A stretch of 64,000 nucleotides of DNA, from positions 62,001 through 126,000 of the forward strand of contig NZ_JAMXHT010000006.1 in NCBI RefSeq assembly GCF_023955655.1, in the 5' to 3' direction. Position numbers and translations under genes: made by a program. A model generated the notes under the pieces. It was not told the DNA's origin. It ran no database searches and saw only the letters and a list, made by a program, of their open reading frames with translations. The DNA is from Ralstonia soli. Lineage in GTDB: Bacteria > Pseudomonadota > Gammaproteobacteria > Burkholderiales > Burkholderiaceae. Positions 1 to 8,836 of this stretch are shown in pieces; within the stretch, counting starts at the first letter, position 1; each line of letters starts with the position of its first letter.

Positions 1-185
1 CCGGGTGCTGCTTTGCGCAGCGATTCATTCAATGGGTGCAGCATCCAGCCGTCGCGGTTCTGTACCTGAGTGGTCAAGGTGAACTGGTCGTCCTTCTCCG
101 GCAGGCGTTTGCCGTTCTTCTCGACCACGCGACCAATGGAAATCCGCCCGATGATGGGCGGGGTGATGGCGAGTCCTTTGAGCAT
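1..185 (-). CDS. Hydrolase or metal-binding family protein, 3' part cut by window edge
   Basis: The reading frame starts with ATG at 185 and runs off the left edge, so only the first 61 codons are visible. The protein begins MLKGLAITPPIIGRISIGRV and continues with a charged stretch containing EKNGKRLPEKDDQF. I recognise this N-terminus from small proteins called 'hydrolase or metal-binding protein' in proteobacterial integrative elements, where they sit next to YqaJ and DUF932 genes exactly as here. It lies 14 bp downstream of the YqaJ gene on the same strand, suggesting one transcript. The biochemical role is not established, and the family label rests on memory of the N-terminal sequence. 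Confidence 0.6.
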   Translation of the reverse strand, partial: MLKGLAITPPIIGRISIGRVVEKNGKRLPEKDDQFTLTTQVQNRDGWMLHPLNESLRKAAP

Positions 186-199
186 GGGGTGACTCCGAT

Positions 200-1198
200 T
201 CAGGGATAGATGAGAAAGCGGCGCGAGCCGGCTTTGGGGATGGCGTACTGCTGGGCAAGATCCGGGTGGTCGGCCAGCAGCCGTTCCAGGTCGGTGCTGG
301 TGCCGTCCTTGCTGCGCTTGAAGGTCACTTCACCGGTTTCGAAAAGCGCGCGCGAGGCGTCGCCCATGGCGTACTGAAGGGTCTGTTTGAGCTTGGCGGC
401 CGCCACTTCCTGCGCCTCGATCTGTTCACGGACAGCCACCAGGTCAGCAAAGACAGCCGACAACTGGCGGTCCCCAGAGAAATCCACCGTGCCACCGCTG
501 TCTCTCGGGTACAGGCAGCGCAGTGCGCGGTCGGCCGATTCGGAACCGTCCCCGGGTGGCGGGGTGTCAGTCTCGACGTAGTGCCAGAACTGCGCTTCCA
601 ACGGGATCAGCCGGGCGATCAGGTCGTCGTCCCGCTCGATGCGGTGGACTTCCAGGGCCTGCCCGCCGAGCAGGACGGCAACATCGGCAGCGCGCTTGCC
701 CGTCACCGCCAACTGGTGCTGCACCTGCAACTGCACGTATTCAGGCACGCCGTCCTGCCAGTGGCGAGCTCCGAATTCGCCGGCCGTCTTGCATTCCAGG
801 ATTTGCACGTCGGGCACGCCGACCACTTCCCTGTCCAGGTTGGCGAGCATGAAGGGGATGGTGGGGTGTTGCAGCACGGCGTTGACCTTGCGCACCCTGT
901 GGCCGGTCTGCTGCGTGTAGGCCGCCGCTACGATCGGCTCCAGCAAGGTGCCCCAGTAGACCGCCTCCGTGGTGTCGTTGGGATCGGGCTTTGGCAGCTC
1001 GGCATCGCGGCCGGTCTTCTCCAGCCACAGTTCCAATTGGCTCTTGTAGGGGTTCAGGCCGACGGCTGCCGCAGCATCGGAGCCGCCGATGCCGGTCTTG
1101 CGAACGGCCAGCCAGTCGGTACGGGTGAGTTCAGTTGTCTTGACCAGCTTGAGCGCAGCACGACGGGGCCTGGACCGAGTCGGTTCGAGGGCATTCAT
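200..1198 (-). CDS. YqaJ-like viral recombinase family exonuclease
   Basis: 332 residues. YqaJ-type proteins are lambda-exonuclease-like nucleases that resect double-stranded DNA ends for phage and ICE recombination. The N-terminal half shows the family pattern: RKTGIGGSDAAAAVGLNPYK (about residues 37-56), then an acidic core with NLDREVVG and ILECKTAGEFG, giving the D...ExK arrangement of the catalytic site, and a QxQxQ stretch (VQLQVQHQ). The C-terminal third is helical and charged. The frame is open further upstream, but I place the start at the ATG at 1198 because GGAGG lies just before it and the family homology begins soon after. It sits between the DUF932 gene and the metal-binding gene, the usual recombination module of integrative elements. 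Confidence 0.85.
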   Translation of the reverse strand: MNALEPTRSRPRRAALKLVKTTELTRTDWLAVRKTGIGGSDAAAAVGLNPYKSQLELWLEKTGRDAELPKPDPNDTTEAVYWGTLLEPIVAAAYTQQTGHRVRKVNAVLQHPTIPFMLANLDREVVGVPDVQILECKTAGEFGARHWQDGVPEYVQLQVQHQLAVTGKRAADVAVLLGGQALEVHRIERDDDLIARLIPLEAQFWHYVETDTPPPGDGSESADRALRCLYPRDSGGTVDFSGDRQLSAVFADLVAVREQIEAQEVAAAKLKQTLQYAMGDASRALFETGEVTFKRSKDGTSTDLERLLADHPDLAQQYAIPKAGSRRFLIYP

Positions 1199-1274
1199 TG
1201 CAACCTCCGGAAAAAGACACGGCCCGGTGAGCGAACTCGACCGGGCCGGTATGTCAGGGAAGAATCGGATACAG

Positions 1275-2240
1275 CTACACCACGAGCTTGAGCGCTTCCT
1301 CGAATGCTTTCTGCTTGAGCGCAGCTCCGGCGCCAAACCAAGCAGCATCGAGCCGGTGGTCACCACTGCGGGCACGGCGGTGGTGGTCGACGTACTCTGT
1401 GACCGAATTGAGCAAGCCCCAGGCGGTGCCGGACGCGGACGGCAGACCAGCGCCCTTCCCTCGCCCGCCATAGAGTTGTCCGACCGCCTTGATGGCGCGT
1501 TCGTTAACGGCAAGGGTGTCTCGGTCGTCGCCAGTGGTGGTCGAATAGGTCAACACGCGCCGAAAGAACGCTTCTGCGGCCGAATCTGTGACCTTGCGCT
1601 CGGCCAGCGCCTTGGTACGGGCCATGAAGGCGTCCCAGGACGACACGGCAATGCCGAGCTGGCGTTTGACCGCCTGGGCGTCGAACTGGCTGCGGTGCGG
1701 CACCTTGACGACGCCCGTACCCTCACCCAACGCGATCTGCAGCGTGTTGTTGCAGACGACGCGGACCGACGTGAACTGGGCAGTCGTGGCGAGCGACCCA
1801 TCGCAGGCCGTCGCCAGCAACAGGTAGCCATCCACTTTGTCTTTGCCCTTGAGCATGCCGGTCTGACCGGTCTTGGCGAGCGCCCAGAGTTTCTTGCCGG
1901 ATTTGAGGACTCCTGCTGTTTCCAGTTCGAAGCCGCCGACCTCGGTCAGGTCTCGGTAGAACTCCAAAATCTCGGCGGGCTGGACGACCTGATAGCGCGC
2001 GGAGACGACTGACAAGGGCGCCTTGGTATCCGAGCGGTACAGCACCTTCTGAGCCGGGAAGGCGTGGATAGCGCCGATGTTGCCTACGCCACTGACAAAA
2101 CGGACTTCGGATGATTCGATGGTCCAGTTCATGCCGGCGTGTTCCGCCCACGCTTCAAGCGATTGCTTCGGCGCAAGTTTGTTGCCGAGGCCATGCCATG
2201 GTTGCTGGCCAACGTAGGCCATGGTTTGAACGAGATGCAT
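1275..2240 (-). CDS. DUF932 domain protein
   Basis: 321 residues. DUF932 proteins are common on plasmids, phages and integrative elements; no reaction has been assigned. The N-terminal signature is clear: MAYVGQQPWHGLGNKL, followed by AWAEHAGMNWTIE, then VLYRSDTKAPLSVVSARYQ and VQPAEILEFYRDLTE. The mid-region PLLATACDGS-like stretch and RVVCNNTLQIALGEG are also typical. The start at 2240 has GGAG at a good distance. It is followed after 76 bp by the YqaJ exonuclease gene, and this pairing in conjugative elements suggests a shared role in DNA recombination or repair after transfer (inference). Confidence 0.85.
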   Translation of the reverse strand: MHLVQTMAYVGQQPWHGLGNKLAPKQSLEAWAEHAGMNWTIESSEVRFVSGVGNIGAIHAFPAQKVLYRSDTKAPLSVVSARYQVVQPAEILEFYRDLTEVGGFELETAGVLKSGKKLWALAKTGQTGMLKGKDKVDGYLLLATACDGSLATTAQFTSVRVVCNNTLQIALGEGTGVVKVPHRSQFDAQAVKRQLGIAVSSWDAFMARTKALAERKVTDSAAEAFFRRVLTYSTTTGDDRDTLAVNERAIKAVGQLYGGRGKGAGLPSASGTAWGLLNSVTEYVDHHRRARSGDHRLDAAWFGAGAALKQKAFEEALKLVV

Positions 2241-2333
2241 GGAAACTCCTTTCCAAAAGACGAGTGCATAAGGCCCGGCGCAAGGCCGGGCCGATAGTCG
2301 AAAAGAAACGGGGGAAGAGAGAAACGAAGCCGG

Positions 2334-2774
2334 TCAGCCCGGCTGGCTGGTGAAGGTTCGGCCGCAGTCGAAGCAGCGCCAGTTGTCGAGCACCATGTGG
2401 TCGATGGCTTGGCCGCAGGCGGCGCCCGTGGCACAGCCGGCAGCGCCTGCGACGAGCCCTGCGAGAATGGCGCCGGCGATGCCGCCGCACGCCACACCGA
2501 TGGGGCCGCCTATCAGGCCGACTGCCGCACCGGCTTCCGCACCAGACAACATGACCGCAATACCGCTGGTCACGCCTGCCGTCGCGCCGACTGCACCGCC
2601 AATCCGCCTCGCGACATGGCGCTGCTCAGTCCGCAGGGATTGGCATTGCGGACATGGGTAAGCCACGCCAATCGCGCCAGGGCGGGAGCGAAAGAATTCG
2701 CTGGCATCCGGCCGGCGTGCGTCCGCGTCCGACGACCATGCCTCGTCATCGTCGAACCGGGAATGGTCATGCAT
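2334..2774 (-). CDS. Zinc-ribbon and glycine-zipper membrane protein
   Basis: 146 residues, function unknown. A CPQC pair lies near residue 46 and a second pair (CFDC) near the C-terminus, consistent with a split zinc ribbon. Between them is a long small-residue hydrophobic stretch rich in Gly and Ala with GxxxG spacing (for example GAVGATAGVTSG and GGIAGAILAGLVAGAAG). This resembles glycine-zipper membrane segments, probably two passes. I chose the ATG at 2774, where MHDHSRFDDDEAW begins; upstream codons in the same frame have no ribosome site. It overlaps the end of the upstream 40-codon membrane gene by 8 bp, so the two are probably co-translated. Confidence 0.6.
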   Translation of the reverse strand: MHDHSRFDDDEAWSSDADARRPDASEFFRSRPGAIGVAYPCPQCQSLRTEQRHVARRIGGAVGATAGVTSGIAVMLSGAEAGAAVGLIGGPIGVACGGIAGAILAGLVAGAAGCATGAACGQAIDHMVLDNWRCFDCGRTFTSQPG

Positions 2775-2889
2775 GTGCTGTGGCCTCCCGTCGGAACTTG
2801 CCGATGAAGGCACACATCGACAACAGCGCGCCGCCGGCGAAAGCGAGCGCAAAAGCGGCGAGGTACTCGAGGGGAGAGATAGGAAGCAT
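2767..2889 (-). CDS. 40-residue single-pass membrane protein
   Basis: A short open frame starting at ATG 2889 with GGAG correctly spaced upstream. It encodes MLPISPLEYLAAFALAFAGG and then a second hydrophobic stretch ending in a basic tail (GKFRREATAHA). The hydrophobic region, about residues 8-29, is long enough for one membrane crossing with the basic tail on the cytoplasmic side. It overlaps the next gene (starting at 2774). Function unknown; coding status is supported by the ribosome site, composition and overlap. Confidence 0.5.
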   Translation of the reverse strand: MLPISPLEYLAAFALAFAGGALLSMCAFIGKFRREATAHA

Positions 2890-3053
2890 CACCGGACTCC
2901 TTGGATGACGCCGGCACACCATTGTGCTGGCGGAGCGGCAGTCATCTGCCGTGCTCGGGTCGGTGATATGTGGTTGAAAATTTTTTCGAATCAGCGCTGC
3001 TTGCGGATCAGCGGAAGGACCGTCAGTACACGATATCAGCAGCGTTGTGGCTT

Positions 3054-4817
3054 CTAGAGTTGATGACCGCGAAGTAGTGGGCAAGCGGGCCAAACTGGAT
3101 TCAGGATCAACAACTGCCGCCGGGCTCGCGTAACCCCTACTCGAACGAGGCGCCGGCTCTTCGGGTATGGAGCTTCGTCTCCCCGCCAAACAAATGACGA
3201 CTCCGCGTTGTTGCCGGTATGGCGAAGTTCCCTTACAAGAATCACGCCGTCGAACTGCTTCCCTTTAGCCTTGTGGATATTCATCACCTGCAGGCCCGGA
3301 GGCTCCTCTACCCCGTCCAGTATCTGCTCTTGGGCCAATGCACTATCGAGGGCAAGTCTCGCCCGGGTGTAAGCACCGTCGCGCAGCCATTCATCGGAGA
3401 GTGCGGCCGAAATGCGATGCCCGCGCTGAAACGCCACGAGGAAGTCGAGCTGTGCGGCCGCGCGCATCAGTTCAGCTTGGCCGGTGGCGCGCAGTGTGTG
3501 TTTCACGAACAACCAGTCTGCAGCCGGATCACCTGCAAATCCTTCTTCACGAATCCGAACCATCACGGATCGCAGGGCCTTTACAAGGTTGATCGTAAGT
3601 ACCTTCTCTGCCCTGATCTTGGCCGCCTGCTCCAATAACTTATTGACCGCCGCCTTGCCGGTCCCTGTGGCTCTTCTCGCTGTAGCGAGCAACTCCATGC
3701 AGGTAGCAATATCCAGATCAGTTGCGGTCTCTTGCTTGGGCTCCAACAGGAACGCCGCGAAGCGTGCAGTCAACAGAGCCTCAGCCTCGTCAAATAGGAG
3801 CTTGTGACGGACCACTTTGCCTTGATTCGAGCCCAGCGCATTCAGCGCATTAGAGACCTTCAGCGCGCCCCCCTTTCCCATCGTGAGTATGGCCGCGGAC
3901 TTCGCAGATCCCTTTCCGTCTGCACGCATGTGTCTGTGCAACACGGACAACGCCCTTCGGAGTAGGTGATTCCAATTCGGTGCGTTCCGTCCTACTCCAT
4001 AGGCGATGGAGGAAACACCCTTGTACGGGCCGCTTCTCGGTTTTGCGGTCAAGATGTCGTTGCCGAAGGCAAGAATCTCGGTGTCTGGGCTGCGATGGTT
4101 GTCGTTCCCCAAATCGACGTCTAGGGGAGCAAGCGCGGCACGAATCTCCTTGATTCGTTCTGGGCCAACCCCTGGAAGAAAATCGAAAATTTGCTGCTCC
4201 AGATCGGCCAGACAAATGACCTGCGTATGCGATGACAGCAGTTCAATACAGCGCCAGGCGTTCGCTCCGGTATCCTGCGCTTCATCCACGATGATCAGGG
4301 GATAGCTCAGCGCGATGTTGTTCAGGATGTGAGCGCTTTGCTCCAGTAGCTTCGCCGCGTTAGATGCGAACAGATCGAAGGCAACACGTCCCTCCTCCCT
4401 GAAGAGCCGATCGCGTTCTGCCAGCCAGGCGCTCCAACCGTCATCGTCCTCATCGATGCCTCCTGATAGCGCCTTCTCGTCTTGGGGCAACAGAATCGCG
4501 AGTTTTCGCGGCGCCCCCGTGAGATAGGCGTGAGCCTTCAGTAGCTCCCAGAAGAACGAGTGGAACGTCTGAACTGAAAGCAGCGATAGTTCGCTCCTGG
4601 GGACGACAACCTTGGCAGCATCGAGGACTCGGGTAACTGCCGCCCGGGAAAAGCTGAGAAACAGGACGGTTTGCCCGGGAACCACGCCTTCGCGGATGCG
4701 CGCCAGAGCCTTTTTCAACGCCAAGGTGGTTTTTCCGCTGCCTGGACCGCCAATGACAAGGGCATGGCCCTTGCAGGCCATGACATGCTCACGCGGATCA
4801 GCCTCTTCCTGCCCCAT
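3054..4817 (-). CDS. UvrD-like superfamily 1 helicase, GajB-like (Gabija candidate)
   Basis: 587 residues. Superfamily 1 helicase motifs are in order: Walker A GGPGSGKTT (residues 23-31), a motif Ia-like VLFLSFSRAAVTRV, Walker B LIIVDEAQDT (DEAQD at 178-182), CLADLEQQIFDF (motif III), IHKAKGKQFDGVI (motif V) and VRVGVTRARR (motif VI) near the C-terminus. The start is taken as ATG 4817, which shares one base with the stop of the upstream OLD-family gene (TGATG), a classic translational coupling; a TTG directly before it is the alternative. A UvrD-like helicase directly behind a class 2 OLD nuclease is the defining layout of Gabija anti-phage systems, where GajB senses DNA ends and works with GajA. 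The family placement is firm; the defence role is inferred from the pairing. Confidence 0.8.
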   Translation of the reverse strand: MGQEEADPREHVMACKGHALVIGGPGSGKTTLALKKALARIREGVVPGQTVLFLSFSRAAVTRVLDAAKVVVPRSELSLLSVQTFHSFFWELLKAHAYLTGAPRKLAILLPQDEKALSGGIDEDDDGWSAWLAERDRLFREEGRVAFDLFASNAAKLLEQSAHILNNIALSYPLIIVDEAQDTGANAWRCIELLSSHTQVICLADLEQQIFDFLPGVGPERIKEIRAALAPLDVDLGNDNHRSPDTEILAFGNDILTAKPRSGPYKGVSSIAYGVGRNAPNWNHLLRRALSVLHRHMRADGKGSAKSAAILTMGKGGALKVSNALNALGSNQGKVVRHKLLFDEAEALLTARFAAFLLEPKQETATDLDIATCMELLATARRATGTGKAAVNKLLEQAAKIRAEKVLTINLVKALRSVMVRIREEGFAGDPAADWLFVKHTLRATGQAELMRAAAQLDFLVAFQRGHRISAALSDEWLRDGAYTRARLALDSALAQEQILDGVEEPPGLQVMNIHKAKGKQFDGVILVRELRHTGNNAESSFVWRGDEAPYPKSRRLVRVGVTRARRQLLILNPVWPACPLLRGHQL

Positions 4818-6634
4818 CAAAGCGCTTCCTCATTGGGCGGCATCTCTTCTGCCTCTTGAGCCTCCACGACGTCAGGGATCTGCGGCAATGCCGCGTAGAC
4901 TGCGAGGAGAAAGTTCATGACCGATCCCGGAATCTCGCTAAACTCACATTCCTCGAACAGCCGCGCGGCCCAGCCAGCACCTTTGCTGCTCTTCAAGGCA
5001 TTGCGGGCAAGTGTACGAACGCCCGCATCGTCGGGACGTGCAGCCGGCACCCCGATGTTTGCTGCCTCGCCGCTATCACGAAGCGCTGACAGGAACATCC
5101 ACAATCGATCCGCCGGCATCTCGGCGGCGATCAGGTCCTCGAAGCCCTTATATGCATGCTCCGTATTGATGTCGAAGTTGGCGGCCAAGCTAGCCTTCTG
5201 CACTGGCGGGCGATTCGTGACAAGATCATAGAAGGCGAAGGTCTTAAGCCCCAGCGTCTTGAAGAACTTTCCGAACTTCGGTACGTTGGACTCACCATAT
5301 GCGTAAAAGAAAGTCGCGCCCAGGATATCGAGTGGTTGGAAACCAAGACCGCCCAATGATTCCTCAATGCGCCTGGCTGCTACCGGCAACGCATGGAACT
5401 CGGTCAATCCTTCCACCACGATCGCAGCCTTGCCCAACATACATTCGCACAAGCCCCAACGGACGTACTGCTTGAACTCCTTGTCGGTGAGCCCCGCCGC
5501 TTCCGAAACCTTGCGCGAAGTCACCACCCCATCTGCACGTGAGAGAAGCAACGTATGCGAAGGCTCGAATCGCTCGATCACGAAGGGCGAATGGGACGTG
5601 ACGAATGCCTGGGTCGTCTTGGTCAGGAGGTAGTGCGCGATACGGCGCTGTGTGTGCGGTGGGACAGCAATCTCCGGCTCCTCCATCGCGAAGATGACTG
5701 TGTCGGGCTTCAACTCAGCGATGAAGGTCAGCAGAGCCAAGACCAAGGTATTCAACGTTCCGGTGCCCGCGTGTGCGAACGGGACATGTTCTTGATCCGG
5801 CGAGAGCGCGAGAAAAAATGCCATTGTCTTGCGCAGATGATCTCGGGTCAGCTCTGAGACATGCAGTTTTGTCGCATGACCTCCGGCCTCCATTGCGATG
5901 TATCGGGAAAGACGCTGCTCGATGTTCCGCAGGACGGGTGTGATTTCCGCCGCATCGTCCTCCAAATCGAGGGCACGCAGGCGCTGAATGGACTTTTCCC
6001 AAAGAGTCGTGCGAATGCCCTTCGCGCGAAGAATGATGTCCAGCAGGCTTCCCCTCTCCAGGCTCAACGCGCGAGTGCCCGTTCGTAACGCACGCAGGTA
6101 CAAGAAGCCAAAGAGCCGCTTGATCGGTCGTGGCACCGCCTTGAGCTTGCCCTCCTCCTCGTCGGGGCTTCGCGAGAAGTACGTCTTGGCGACGAACTCG
6201 TCCTCTTCGGGGTCATACTCCCCGACAGTTTCCAGCCGCAAGCAGCGCACGGAAATCGGTGGGTTCGCAAGTGCAGCCTCCCCCTCCACAAGCAGACGTT
6301 GTTCGGCGACGTGCCAGAACTCCAGGTGCCCTCCGCACTTGATCAGAACCTCATCGCTAGGCTCGATCAGAACAACCTCAATCCTGAGTTTTGTCAACGC
6401 CGGCGACTCCCCTTCGTGTGGAGCAGGGGTCAAATACCGCGCGTTATAAAAATCGAACTCGTCGATTGGAGGGAACCGATTGAGACGATCCGCCCCCAAT
6501 ACCAGATCAAGCGCTTCGCATATCGTGCTCTTGCCGACATTGTTCGATGCGACAAGGAGGGTATGGCCATCGAACAGAAGCTCGGCCGACTTGATTCCCC
6601 GGAAATTACTGATCGTCAACCGAACGACCTTCAT
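4817..6634 (-). CDS. OLD-family ATPase/TOPRIM nuclease, GajA-like (Gabija candidate)
   Basis: 605 residues. The N-terminal half is an SMC/RecF-like ABC ATPase: ISNFRGIKSAEL, a Walker A with Ala in place of the usual first Gly (ASNNVGKST, 29-37), a Walker B FAMEEPEIA (315-323) and the H-loop TSHSPFVIERF (346-356). The C-terminal half is a TOPRIM domain beginning IVVEGLTEFHALP with Glu408. The place where OLD nucleases normally carry an acidic DxD reads FYDLVTN (Asp470, Val472), so the second Asp appears to be missing. GajA proteins are about this size and form the nuclease core of Gabija. The first gene of a two-gene cassette with the helicase gene; they share one base. Confidence 0.8.
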   Translation of the reverse strand: MKVVRLTISNFRGIKSAELLFDGHTLLVASNNVGKSTICEALDLVLGADRLNRFPPIDEFDFYNARYLTPAPHEGESPALTKLRIEVVLIEPSDEVLIKCGGHLEFWHVAEQRLLVEGEAALANPPISVRCLRLETVGEYDPEEDEFVAKTYFSRSPDEEEGKLKAVPRPIKRLFGFLYLRALRTGTRALSLERGSLLDIILRAKGIRTTLWEKSIQRLRALDLEDDAAEITPVLRNIEQRLSRYIAMEAGGHATKLHVSELTRDHLRKTMAFFLALSPDQEHVPFAHAGTGTLNTLVLALLTFIAELKPDTVIFAMEEPEIAVPPHTQRRIAHYLLTKTTQAFVTSHSPFVIERFEPSHTLLLSRADGVVTSRKVSEAAGLTDKEFKQYVRWGLCECMLGKAAIVVEGLTEFHALPVAARRIEESLGGLGFQPLDILGATFFYAYGESNVPKFGKFFKTLGLKTFAFYDLVTNRPPVQKASLAANFDINTEHAYKGFEDLIAAEMPADRLWMFLSALRDSGEAANIGVPAARPDDAGVRTLARNALKSSKGAGWAARLFEECEFSEIPGSVMNFLLAVYAALPQIPDVVEAQEAEEMPPNEEAL

Positions 6635-7000
6635 GCCGATGCCTCCTCTGGTGGCGTGTACCTCCGAGTCACCAGAGATAAACTCTTGGCGACCATTACC
6701 CCAGAGGATACATTTTTTTATTATCCAGAAGGTAGCCTACCGCCTCCCACTGGCAATATCCAGCGTTGGGGGCTTTCATTTTCCTACCTCTGCGGCACGG
6801 CTGACTTCATGCTCCACGCAGCAGCATCCGCCAATGTCGAGCCGGCGATGCCCCCGATACCCCTCAACATCGTTCCCCAACCCGCCACTGCCGACGTACC
6901 CCCCCCGGCGGTAGACGACAGGATAATCTGGTTCCACACCATCTGCGTACGGCACTAAGTTTCTCGACAGGATCAAAGGAAAATCAATCCAACCATTAAA
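6635..7000. other. Intergenic region upstream of the OLD-family gene, no convincing gene
   Basis: 366 bp between the OLD-family gene and the end of the patatin gene. It must hold the promoter of the defence cassette, but I cannot point to a good -35/-10 pair. A 66-codon open frame on the minus strand (6776-6976) and a longer plus-strand frame overlapping the nuclease gene both lack ribosome sites and protein-like composition. A run of eight C at 6900-6907 splits what could be a small glycine-rich frame on the minus strand. Confidence 0.4.
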
Positions 7001-8836
7001 TCAGTCGCTCAAGTATTGATGATATTTTATCAATTTAATTTTTGCATCATACAAGAGTTCAATTTGCTCCTCATGCGAGATAACCAAGCTATCGATACAC
7101 TTCTCATCGGAGGTCTCAAAGCGCTTTTTCATGTCACGCAAAATTACGTCCCCAAACGTTCTCCCGCGAGCATGCCCTCCCACCTTGGTTACAGGCACTT
7201 CACCACGCTTCAATACGGGAGTCTCGTCGCAACTCGCAGATGCCAGCTCATAGAACTGCTGACTGTGCACCTCACCATTATTTACAACATCCGAAAGATG
7301 ACGAAAGCAAACATTTTTTGGCTGATTGATAAGTGACACAAATGCGCGCAAGTCAGATTTTTCATCCTGACTAAGCCCAAACGTTGTAGGAATCGCCTTG
7401 ATGCGACGTCTTAGCTGGCGCTCCAAACATTGCAGCTTAAAGCCGTCCAAAGGCTTAACCTCACACCCCGACCGATCTGGCCAATTCCCGTTACAGTATG
7501 TGAATGACGTTTGAGAAACCACCTCCGGACTATCGAAATTTAGGTGCACAAAGTAAAGCTTTTTCTTTAACAGGCGATTTACATCCTCCCAGTCCAATCG
7601 CACGCCACCCCCACAAACATCGTCTGGCAAACCATCTTTCTCGCACAGCTCCTCACTCCCTGGCGGCATAAACAAGCGCGACTTGAATTCGCCGAGAAGT
7701 CTGGCCCTATTTGCCGCAAGCAAAGCATCAAAGCTGGCGAGCGCACTCTTGTGATCGAATAACCAGCCCACCGGAGATGACTCATGAGAGTTTGTGTCAC
7801 TATGAACCCCTTGCTTCCCGAATGCATCGACCGAGAGAACAGCGATAGTTTCACAGTCCCTTAGCAGCCGATAATCATTCTCGAGAAGCGCCCGCTTGAC
7901 GCCAAGCAACCCTAGATTGTCAGCGTTCCCCCCATCAATAAGATGCACAAATCTCGGTTTTCCAAGTTGAACTTCGTGCACGCTGCGTCGATAGCGAGGT
8001 AGCGTTACAGCAGAAAGCAATCCAGGAAAAGCCGCCGAAGCAGACACAGCCTTCGCGATCGATACCGAATCAATGTCGTCCCCAATTCTAGCGAGATCCG
8101 GCCTCGAGAAAACGAATAGCGAACCAAACGGCCTGGGAGCGAAGGAATCCTCTCCTTCAGATGTTGCCATCGCCGAAATAACAAAAATTGGAGGGCGTGA
8201 CTTATTCAACGATCGATAAGTTATTGGACTCCCTTGGTTAAGAAATATTTCCTTCTCGATTGCTACCTGAAGCAAATCCGTTCTGGTCAGATCCCCGAAA
8301 AGATAGGACGACAGAAGGTACGGCTTCACAAGCTCAGTCGCCATCGATCGCCCTAGCGGCTTCGATAGCACATCGTCTGTCAGATTTTCTGACCAAATCG
8401 GCCAGACGTGATCATCATTTCCCACTTCAGGCTCATCTCGACTCACGCCGTACAACGCAGCAGTAATGCTTCCACCTGAAACCGAGAATATTCCGTCAAT
8501 ATTTTTTGTAAGCGGGGCTCGATCTACCTGATCTATCTCATGTAGAACACGCGCCGCGAAGTATGCAGCACGACTTCCCCCACCTGACAGAGTGACAAAG
8601 AAGGCTGTTTTTCTTTTTCCAGGGCCGCAGAGACCATCACTCATCAAGTGATTCTTTCCCACCTTCTTGTACTCGAACCAGTCATTGAACAGTAGCGAAT
8701 CCCTCTGGATCGCGCCCGTAGCTTCGTTTACCGGCCGTATATCGTCAACACTCGCAGCACAACCTACCAAACTGAGAACTGCCGCACAGATAGCCAACCC
8801 CTTTACCATATCCAATTTAAATATCGACCGATGCAT
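7001..8836 (-). CDS. Patatin-like phospholipase lipoprotein
   Basis: 611 residues. A hydrophobic signal ends in the lipobox LVGC (Cys26), so the protein is predicted to be a lipoprotein at the cell envelope. The patatin fold is supported by the glycine-rich oxyanion motif LSGGGSRAAYFA (about 83-94), the nucleophile elbow SVSGGS (Ser120; the first Gly of GxSxG is Ser) and the Asp of the dyad in LIDGGNADNLGL. Patatins hydrolyse acyl ester bonds in lipids. The C-terminal 300 residues have no domain I recognise. The gene is visibly richer in A and T than its neighbours, pointing to recent acquisition. The start at 8836 gives a normal signal peptide; Met10 is an alternative. Although next to a defence cassette, its export signal argues against the cytoplasmic CBASS effector type. 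Confidence 0.8.
   Translation of the reverse strand: MHRSIFKLDMVKGLAICAAVLSLVGCAASVDDIRPVNEATGAIQRDSLLFNDWFEYKKVGKNHLMSDGLCGPGKRKTAFFVTLSGGGSRAAYFAARVLHEIDQVDRAPLTKNIDGIFSVSGGSITAALYGVSRDEPEVGNDDHVWPIWSENLTDDVLSKPLGRSMATELVKPYLLSSYLFGDLTRTDLLQVAIEKEIFLNQGSPITYRSLNKSRPPIFVISAMATSEGEDSFAPRPFGSLFVFSRPDLARIGDDIDSVSIAKAVSASAAFPGLLSAVTLPRYRRSVHEVQLGKPRFVHLIDGGNADNLGLLGVKRALLENDYRLLRDCETIAVLSVDAFGKQGVHSDTNSHESSPVGWLFDHKSALASFDALLAANRARLLGEFKSRLFMPPGSEELCEKDGLPDDVCGGGVRLDWEDVNRLLKKKLYFVHLNFDSPEVVSQTSFTYCNGNWPDRSGCEVKPLDGFKLQCLERQLRRRIKAIPTTFGLSQDEKSDLRAFVSLINQPKNVCFRHLSDVVNNGEVHSQQFYELASASCDETPVLKRGEVPVTKVGGHARGRTFGDVILRDMKKRFETSDEKCIDSLVISHEEQIELLYDAKIKLIKYHQYLSD

Noticed and set aside
266-1291. 341-codon plus-strand frame over the YqaJ gene
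   Set aside because: Antisense shadow; the minus strand carries the YqaJ motifs and ribosome site.
7001-8836. CBASS-type patatin effector (CapV-like)
   Set aside because: The protein has a lipobox and signal peptide, so it should be exported, and no cyclic-nucleotide synthase gene is nearby.
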